The notes under the pieces are model-generated. The model searched no databases and was not told the DNA's origin. It saw only the letters and a program-made list of their open reading frames with translations. Source: CAZTWC01 sp964617105 [NCBI: uncultured Myxococcia bacterium] (GTDB lineage: Bacteria; CAZTWC01). From it: a stretch of 7,524 nucleotides of DNA. Below are positions 1 through 4,747 of this stretch, piece after piece. Location: the NCBI GenBank assembly GCA_964617105.1, contig CAZTWC010000176.1, forward strand, positions 1 through 7,524, read 5' to 3'. The number at the start of each line of letters is the position of its first letter. The stretch's first letter is position 1. The position numbers and the translations under genes are program-made.

Positions 1-135
1 GGGCTTATTTTGGGGGTTGTGCCGGAAAAAATCACGGCCGTGTTGGCAGATTTGAGATCAACTGGTATTGATAATAGCGTTATTATTGGAGAAGTAGTGA
101 GCAGTTGTCTTGCGGGGCAATTGGAGGTGGTGTAA
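1..135 (+). CDS. selD: C-terminal end of a probable selenide, water dikinase (partial)
   Basis: The frame is open from base 1 and ends at TAA 133-135, followed directly by a second in-frame TAA. The 44 visible residues begin GLILGVVPEK, continue with a helix (ITAVLADLRSTGI), then SVIIGEVV, and end LEVV. This layout (glycine-rich strand ending in V-x-P-E, amphipathic helix, strand with IGEV) matches the end of the AIRS_C domain in SelD, which makes selenophosphate from selenide and ATP for selenocysteine and selenouridine synthesis. Other PurM-fold enzymes (HypE, ThiL, PurM) share the fold but usually end differently. The catalytic N-terminus lies outside the window, so the symbol is likely but not proven. 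The gene ends 10 bases before the -35 box of the tRNA promoter. Confidence 0.62.
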   Translation, partial: GLILGVVPEKITAVLADLRSTGIDNSVIIGEVVSSCLAGQLEVV

Positions 136-144
136 TAAAGTTTA

Positions 145-173
145 TTGACAGCAATGGAGATGTGGGGTATAAA
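145..173 (+). promoter_or_regulatory. sigma70-type promoter of the tRNA-Val gene
   Basis: A perfect -35 box TTGACA (145-150) is separated by exactly 17 bases from TATAAA (168-173), a one-mismatch -10 box. Transcription would start near 180, about six bases before the mature tRNA 5' end at 186. Spacing and position fit a strong stable-RNA promoter. Readthrough of the downstream hairpin would also place the sensor gene at 424 under this promoter. Confidence 0.8.
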
Positions 174-185
174 AATAAGCTATAG

Positions 186-260
<75 letters not shown>

Positions 261-266
261 AGTTAG

Positions 267-295
267 TCCATCCAAACCCCCATATTCCGGATGGA
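267..295 (+). other. small stem-loop just after the tRNA
   Basis: TCCATCC (267-273) pairs perfectly with GGATGGA (289-295) around a 15-nt loop, seven bases past the tRNA 3' end. No T-run follows, so it is not a standard terminator alone. It may help 3'-end processing of the tRNA. The TCCAT and ATGGA cores recur in the larger hairpin downstream (ATGGA 306-310, TCCAT 378-382), so the two elements could in principle exchange partners. Confidence 0.45.
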
Positions 296-303
296 AAAGA
301 TAT

Positions 304-389
304 AAATGGAGTTGGTTGTACCAAATAGCCGCAAAAGGGATTAGTAATCCCCAAAAAAACAGGCGGGTACATTCCACTCCATTTTTTTT
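304..389 (+). terminator. large branched hairpin with T8 tail: probable terminator or attenuator
   Basis: AAATGGAGT (304-312) pairs with ACTCCATTT (376-384). After a bulged T313, GG (314-315) pairs with CC (374-375). After a small internal loop, TGTACC (317-322) pairs with GGTACA (366-371). That makes 17 pairs in three blocks. The 43-nt loop holds a second hairpin, GGGATT (337-342) with AATCCC (346-351) and a 3-nt loop. Eight T (382-389) run through and past the 3' arm, as in a Rho-independent terminator. It most simply ends the tRNA transcript. It also lies in the leader of the sensor gene, 35 bases before its ATG, so partial readthrough or attenuation could set sensor expression. The terminator role is inferred; the pairing is seen. 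Confidence 0.6.
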
Positions 390-423
390 GGAACCAGGGT
401 AAAAAGTCTATTTAAGGCTTTTT

Positions 424-3315
424 ATGAGATCATCACAAGTGGCAGATAATAATCAAAAAAAACATGTTTTGCTAGAACGATTCAGGCTAGGTATTAGGGG
501 TAGAATACTGTTAATTAGCAGTATTTTAATCGTCATGATGCTGATGATGACCCTCTATCTGCTGGATAAATTATCCAACAGTTTGGAAAATAACATGGAA
601 TTCCATGTTAAAAGTACCAGAGACAACATATTTCGCAACTTGGCCAGCATCCAATCTCAATCCTTGGCCTATGCCAGGATGCTGAGTTCAATTGATCTAA
701 TTAAAAGCAGTATAGACAACCGTTTTATCGGTGAGTTACAGAAACAGATTAAACCGGTAATCAAAGATTTGCATGTGGATTTAATAGCGGTGTACGACCG
801 CGATGGGCAGGAGTTGGTAAAGGTAGAATCAGATGAGGCCCAGGAGGTTTCTTTCCAAGTTGAAAGTGTAGATAAAAAGGGAAATAAATTGCCAGCCTTG
901 AACTTTGGGGTTACCCCGGGTGATTTTCAGGCTGACTACAGAAAAGATTTTCTCAATTTTTTAAAATATTTGCAGCAAAATGTGGGCTACCAGTTCAGGC
1001 TGATAGTTTCTCAAGACTATTTTTCCCTGGCCCGAGATATTGCCAGGGGATATATCCATGTTGGATGGATGCCGCCTGCTGCTTATGTGACCGCCAGAGA
1101 GGCCTTTAAGGACAACGTGGTTTACCTGGCTAGCGCCCGGGGAAAAGAGGAAAAATATTATCGTGGATACATAGCGGTCAGGGCTGATTCTAAAATAACC
1201 AGCCTGTCTCAGTTGAAGGGCAAAATTTTTGCTTTTGTAGATCCAGAATCGTCCTCTGGATACAAATTCCCATATATTACCCTGTTTGAAAATGGTATAG
1301 ACCCCAGCCTGGATTTTTCCCAGGTATATTTCATGGGAACCCATGAGAATGTAGTAAGGGCAATAATTGAAGGCAAAGTTGATGCTGGGGCGATTTTTAA
1401 GGATGTATTCAATCTGCTTGAAGATTCTCTAAGCCTGGATAATTTTAGAATTTTGAAATCCACCGATCCTATTCCGCAAAATGCGGTAGTGGCTTCTGCA
1501 ACTGTTGATATCCAAACCCGGCGAAAACTACGCCAGGCCCTGGTTAGTCTGGATGAAAAGGAGGGTCAGGCCTCAACACTATTGAAAGCATATGAATTGA
1601 GTGGTTTTCAGGTATTTGATGATAGTTTTTATGATCCGATAAAAAAGGTCAATCGTTTACTAAGCAAGATAAAACAACCGATTTTTAATCGCCGTTCACT
1701 TCAAGCGGTGGAAAAGACGGCGAAAACCAAGAAAAAGAGGGTGATTAGCAACCAGAGCCGGCTTAATTTTTACAAGATGGACAATGACTATCTAATGGCG
1801 GCTATCTCTCCGGTACACCATATTAGCGGAGAGATTATCGGTGATATATTGGTGGGGTACAAACTGGATCGCTCTTTTTATCAGAGAGTTGTAGGAGATA
1901 AAACCCCGTTGGTCAATATGGCCTTTTTTGATGATACCAAAATTATTTTCAACACTTTTCTTCCTGGCCAACTTCCTCTGGAGTTTTTTGAACAGTCTGA
2001 CCAACCAATAAACCAGATAAAAACTATTCAGGGAGAAAACTATCAATTTACCGTTGGCAATCCTTTTCGCCTATTATCACCAGATAAAGGCGCTTCAATG
2101 GCAGAAGCTGCAGAAAAAACAAAAACAAAAACTAAAACCAGGATGGTTCTGGGTATCAACAATTCTGAATTGTCTCGTAATTTGATCCACACTCGGGTGA
2201 GTTTATTGCTGGGCACTTTGATAATTGTCATTATTACCATTTTCATGGCTCAATTATTGGCCAGTCAACTCTATCGTCCTATCGCCCAACTGATGGACAA
2301 AGCCGAGTTGATTGGGGCGGGTGCTTTGAATAAAACTTTGGAAGATGGCCAGAGCGATACTGCAGTTAGAGAAATTCGGGTTTTAGGAAAAATATTTGAA
2401 AAGATGCGTATCTCCTTAAAAGAGAGGATCGAGGAGATTGGTGAGTTGAACCGGCAATTGGAAAGCAAGGTAAAAAAACGCACCCAGGCTTTGGAAAAGA
2501 GCAAAAATGCTATTGAGAAACAAGCCAAGCGGTTAAAAAAATATAAGCAGAAGATCCGTGAAGATTTAAAATTAGCCAGAAAAGTACAAAAAACTTTTTT
2601 GCCAAAATCTTTGCCTAAATTTAAGGGCCTTAATATTCAAGCCCTCTATATCCCTTCAGAAGAGTTGTCGGGAGATTTTTATCAGGTGTTGCCTTTAGAT
2701 GACAAAAGACTTTTATTTTGCACTGCCGATGTATCTGGTCACGGCATATCTTCTGCCTTTGTCACCACCCTGGTGATGGATTGTTTTGAGATTCAGTTTA
2801 ACCAACTTTTTCAGAATTTTTCCCACGCCAAAAAATATTCTCTGGCCAATATGCTGGAGAATATTCACCGAGAACTCTATCCCAAAATAGAGGGACTCCA
2901 TTTTGTTACCATGTTTTTAGGTATTATAGATTTGCAGGCCATGGAGTTGCGGTACTCCAATTCCGGGGCTCCAGGTCCAGTTCTCTACAATCCAAAATCA
3001 GAAAACCTGCGGAAAATCTTTCTGCCCAGTCTTCCTCTGGGCGCAATTGAAGAAGTTTTATATGAGGATAAAACCGAAATTATCCTACCCAATGATCGTA
3101 TCTCCATTGTCAGTGATGGAGTTATCGAGTGCTCACATCAGGATGGAAATTTCTTTGGTTTTAATGATTATGTAAGATATGTAAGTCAGTTTGACGGCAA
3201 TGATGAAGAATTTATCTCTGGTTTGATAAATAATTTGCGCCAGTTCAACGGTAAGAAGAATTTTTATGATGATATTACCGCTATCTATTTTTCGGTCAGC
3301 ACCCCGGGTGCCTAA
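424..3315 (+). CDS. membrane receptor with CACHE-like and PhnD-like sensor, HAMP and SpoIIE/RsbU-type PP2C phosphatase
   Basis: This 963-aa protein would sense a ligand outside the inner membrane and dephosphorylate a cytoplasmic serine/threonine-phosphorylated partner, typically a STAS anti-sigma antagonist. TM1 is at about residues 27-47 and TM2 at 592-613. Between them, a CACHE-like first half (IAVYDRDGQELV, about 125-140) is followed by a PhnD-type binding domain (about 159-405): the GWMPPAAYV segment (214-222), the oxyanion-loop motif DPESSSGY (273-280), H307 in GTHE and D320 in VDAGA. CACHE-like strands then resume (AAISPV, about 458-463; ILVGYKLD nearby). HAMP (about 614-667, P619) and a charged coiled coil (about 660-720) lead to the PP2C domain (716-960), with the metal-site motifs SGDFY (D751), ADVSGHG (D769), SDGV (D898) and DDIT (D949, D950) all kept, so it should be active. 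The start has a weak AAGG six bases upstream. No STAS or kinase partner is in view. PhnD modules fused to signalling domains are known; the physiological ligand here is not. Confidence 0.9.
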   Translation: MRSSQVADNNQKKHVLLERFRLGIRGRILLISSILIVMMLMMTLYLLDKLSNSLENNMEFHVKSTRDNIFRNLASIQSQSLAYARMLSSIDLIKSSIDNRFIGELQKQIKPVIKDLHVDLIAVYDRDGQELVKVESDEAQEVSFQVESVDKKGNKLPALNFGVTPGDFQADYRKDFLNFLKYLQQNVGYQFRLIVSQDYFSLARDIARGYIHVGWMPPAAYVTAREAFKDNVVYLASARGKEEKYYRGYIAVRADSKITSLSQLKGKIFAFVDPESSSGYKFPYITLFENGIDPSLDFSQVYFMGTHENVVRAIIEGKVDAGAIFKDVFNLLEDSLSLDNFRILKSTDPIPQNAVVASATVDIQTRRKLRQALVSLDEKEGQASTLLKAYELSGFQVFDDSFYDPIKKVNRLLSKIKQPIFNRRSLQAVEKTAKTKKKRVISNQSRLNFYKMDNDYLMAAISPVHHISGEIIGDILVGYKLDRSFYQRVVGDKTPLVNMAFFDDTKIIFNTFLPGQLPLEFFEQSDQPINQIKTIQGENYQFTVGNPFRLLSPDKGASMAEAAEKTKTKTKTRMVLGINNSELSRNLIHTRVSLLLGTLIIVIITIFMAQLLASQLYRPIAQLMDKAELIGAGALNKTLEDGQSDTAVREIRVLGKIFEKMRISLKERIEEIGELNRQLESKVKKRTQALEKSKNAIEKQAKRLKKYKQKIREDLKLARKVQKTFLPKSLPKFKGLNIQALYIPSEELSGDFYQVLPLDDKRLLFCTADVSGHGISSAFVTTLVMDCFEIQFNQLFQNFSHAKKYSLANMLENIHRELYPKIEGLHFVTMFLGIIDLQAMELRYSNSGAPGPVLYNPKSENLRKIFLPSLPLGAIEEVLYEDKTEIILPNDRISIVSDGVIECSHQDGNFFGFNDYVRYVSQFDGNDEEFISGLINNLRQFNGKKNFYDDITAIYFSVSTPGA
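2115..2138 (+). repeat. in-frame hexanucleotide tandem repeat coding for Lys-Thr
   Basis: AAAAAC occurs three times in tandem (2115-2132), followed by a near copy TAAAAC (2133-2138), inside the phosphatase gene. Translated it gives alternating Lys-Thr (about residues 565-572) in a loop shortly before TM2. The unit is six bases long, so slippage would add or remove a Lys-Thr pair without breaking the frame. Confidence 0.8.
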
Positions 3316-3321
3316 ATTCAC

Positions 3322-4398
3322 ATGAATTCTCTGATCATTCCTCTATTTTTGTCTTCCCCCATTTCCTGCCAATTCAACTGTCTTTACTGTAACCGCTATA
3401 TTTTAAACCAACAGAGGATGGAGACCGGTTTTCTCGCCCTGGATCCCGATTCTCCTAAAGAGGAGATTGCAACTTATATCGGTTCTCTGGTAAAACATTA
3501 CCTGGGCTCTACTAAACGCCGTTATAAGACCAGGGTTTTAGCCTTTTACGGCTCCAATTTTACCGGTTTACCGGTTCAGATGCAAAAGAGATTGTTGTCC
3601 TCAGCCCAGGAACTAATCAAATCAGGAGCAATAGATACCCTACGCCTATCTACCAGGCCCGATTTTATTGACACCTCCATAGTTGAAATGTTGAAAGTTT
3701 ATCGGGTAACCCAGGTGGAGATGGGAGTGCAGTCTATGGAACCGAAGGTGCTGGAGGTGATTCAAAGGGGGCATGGCCGGGAACCGGTTATCCAGGCTGT
3801 CAAACTGCTAAAACGGGCTGGAATTATGTTAGGAATGCACCAAATGCTGGGATTACCCGGCGCAACAGCAGAATCAGATCAAGAGAGCGCCAGGAGCATC
3901 GCCGCCTTGGCCCCAGGGTTTGTCCGGCTTTCCCCCACTCTGGTACTGGCTGGCACTGGTTTGGAAAAAATGATGAAAAAAGGTGAGTATATCCCTTTGT
4001 CTTTAGAAGAGGCGGTGGATAGGGCCAGTCATTGTCTGGATATTTATGACCAGGCCGGGATCCGGGTGGCCAGGTTAGGGCTGGACCCAATTTTTAAACA
4101 GGGTATCAGAGAGGATGCTGGCCAACCGGCTTTCTCAGGCCCTTTCCATCCATCCTTCAGGCAGATGGTGGAGGGGAAACTGTTATTAGATAAAATCATA
4201 AACCAGTTAAAATATTTTATAACCTCCAACCCATCAAAAACTCGGGTAAATATCAAATACAATCCCAAAATGGAAACCTCTATGAGAGGTAAAGGTAATT
4301 GCAACTTATCAAAACTTACGCAAATATTTCCATCGGTTGTAATCGAGTTGGTTCAAGACAAAAAATCACCACACTACCAGGTTCAGATTGGGATATAA
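3322..4398 (+). CDS. Elp3-like radical SAM protein, substrate unknown
   Basis: The 358-aa protein has the radical SAM iron-sulfur motif CX3CX2C as C16, C20 and C23 (SCQFNCLYCN), so it should bind a [4Fe-4S] cluster and cleave S-adenosylmethionine. Further family motifs follow in order: FYGSNFTGL (75-83), RLSTRPD (108-114), VEMGVQSM (132-139), RGHG (149-152), MLGLPG (175-180) and GPFHPSF (273-279). These resemble the radical SAM half of Elp3 (COG1243-like) without an acetyltransferase domain. Relatives I recall read YGGSFT where this one has YGSNFT, and begin GCPxxC where this has SCQFNC, so it is a diverged member. The start is bounded by the in-frame stop of the phosphatase gene (3313-3315), leaving six bases and no Shine-Dalgarno. 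The next in-frame Met (M33) lies after the cluster motif, so 3322 is the only sensible ATG and coupled reinitiation is likely. Members of this group are often annotated only as radical SAM protein; no substrate can be assigned. Confidence 0.85.
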   Translation: MNSLIIPLFLSSPISCQFNCLYCNRYILNQQRMETGFLALDPDSPKEEIATYIGSLVKHYLGSTKRRYKTRVLAFYGSNFTGLPVQMQKRLLSSAQELIKSGAIDTLRLSTRPDFIDTSIVEMLKVYRVTQVEMGVQSMEPKVLEVIQRGHGREPVIQAVKLLKRAGIMLGMHQMLGLPGATAESDQESARSIAALAPGFVRLSPTLVLAGTGLEKMMKKGEYIPLSLEEAVDRASHCLDIYDQAGIRVARLGLDPIFKQGIREDAGQPAFSGPFHPSFRQMVEGKLLLDKIINQLKYFITSNPSKTRVNIKYNPKMETSMRGKGNCNLSKLTQIFPSVVIELVQDKKSPHYQVQIGI

Positions 4399-4415
4399 AA
4401 ACCACCTATTTCTCT

Positions 4416-4514
4416 TTACGGCCGTAAACACCGAATATAGTTGCCATTGCCTTTTCCGTCAGAATAGACATATCCGCTGTCTAAATTCACATACCAGGCA
4501 TCAAAAGAATCAGA
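4416..4514 (-). pseudogene. C-terminal remnant of a DUF1566 (Lcl_C-like) protein
   Basis: Read on the minus strand, these bases give 32 residues and a TAA stop (4416-4418): SDSFDAWYVNLDSG, then YVYSDGKGNGNYIRC, then LRP. The pattern A-W-Y-V-N-(F/L)-x-x-G, then a Tyr/Asn-rich turn, then Y-(V/I)-R-C-(V/L)-R at the very end is the characteristic C-terminus of DUF1566/Lcl_C domains (C-type-lectin-like fold, often in secreted or surface proteins). The rest of the domain is absent: upstream the frame runs into the unrelated G+C-rich block and reaches an ATG only at 4595, giving a 59-aa chimeric ORF (4416-4595) with no convincing ribosome site. It is best read as the tail left after deletion or rearrangement. 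No stop or frameshift lies within the tail itself, so the loss may be recent. Confidence 0.72.
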
Positions 4515-4523
4515 CCTATCAGA

Positions 4524-4570
4524 CAACCCCAGGCACTTCCTTCGGGCGCACCCCAAGGGCACCCGGGTTG
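4524..4570. repeat. G+C-rich imperfect palindrome, REP-like
   Basis: CAACCC (4524-4529) pairs with GGGTTG (4565-4570). Nested inside, CCTT (4539-4542) pairs with AAGG (4555-4558) and GGG (4544-4546) with CCC (4551-4553), closing a CGCA tetraloop across one C-C mismatch. The block is clearly richer in G+C than the sequence on both sides. It abuts the DUF1566 remnant. It looks like a repetitive extragenic palindrome or the end of a small mobile element, but only one copy is in the window, so repetition cannot be shown here. Confidence 0.45.
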
Positions 4571-4614
4571 ACCTCGAGATCGAAATTTGCCACATGTCGA
4601 AATGCTCACCTCGA
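4571..4614. repeat. nested direct repeats upstream of the ATPase promoter region
   Basis: ACCTCGA occurs at 4571-4577 and 4608-4614, and between them TCGAAAT occurs at 4580-4586 and 4597-4603. An inverted copy, TCGAGGT, lies at 4740-4746 and overlaps the Shine-Dalgarno of the ATPase gene. The paired repeats end eight bases before the candidate -35 box, a usual place for an activator or repressor site. They could equally be the edge of the adjoining G+C-rich element. Confidence 0.35.
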
Positions 4615-4621
4615 ATAATAC

Positions 4622-4650
4622 TTGCATAGTTCTGATAAAATATATAAAAT
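4622..4650 (+). promoter_or_regulatory. possible promoter of the zinc-ribbon ATPase gene
   Basis: TTGCAT (4622-4627) is followed after 17 bases by TAAAAT (4645-4650), which matches TATAAT at five of six positions, inside a strongly A+T-rich tract (4636-4670). The -35 box matches the consensus at only three positions. A start near 4657 would leave a leader of about 90 bases. No better candidate was seen in the 349-base gap before the gene. Confidence 0.35.
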
Positions 4651-4670
4651 AATATTTTTATTGTTTTGTT

Positions 4671-4708
4671 AGTAAAAAAGCCCCGGAACCATTCTTCATT
4701 CTTGGGGC
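4671..4708 (-). terminator. weak hairpin with T-run in minus orientation
   Basis: On the minus strand GCCCC (4708-4704) pairs with GGGGC (4684-4680) around a 19-nt loop, followed by six T (4679-4674). The stem is short, so termination would be weak. No minus-strand gene lies immediately before it, since the ATPase gene on the + strand begins 40 bases away. On the + strand the same bases form a slightly longer stem with two G-U pairs in the ATPase leader. It may be a relic of a lost gene or a leader hairpin. Confidence 0.3.
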
Positions 4709-4741
4709 AGACCCACGGCAGTTGCTTAAAAGTTTGATATC

Positions 4742-4745
4742 GAGG
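4742..4745 (+). promoter_or_regulatory. Shine-Dalgarno favouring the second of two ATG codons
   Basis: GAGG sits two bases before ATG 4748 and five before ATG 4751. The usual spacing favours translation from 4751, which would shorten the ATPase by one Met and leave all domains intact. Confidence 0.6.
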
Positions 4746-4747
4746 TT

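Noticed and set aside
961-1463. Minus-strand open frames within the phosphatase gene and similar ones in the other large genes
   Set aside because: They lie antisense to well-supported domains, show no family motifs and have no ribosome sites; they are shadows of the real genes.
3312-4492. 12-base direct repeat CTAAATTCACAT at 3312-3323 and 4481-4492 flanking the radical SAM gene
   Set aside because: One or two repeated 12-mers are expected by chance in 7.5 kb. The first copy spans a stop and start codon and the second is coding in the DUF1566 tail, so it is probably accidental.
4416-4514. Variable region of a diversity-generating retroelement, because of the lectin-like fold of the DUF1566 tail
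   Set aside because: There is no reverse transcriptase gene, no template repeat and no second copy of the segment in the window.
4388-4618. Open frame of 76 codons on the + strand after the radical SAM gene
   Set aside because: It overlaps the end of the radical SAM gene, its composition is unlike a protein, and the minus strand over the same bases carries a recognisable DUF1566 tail.
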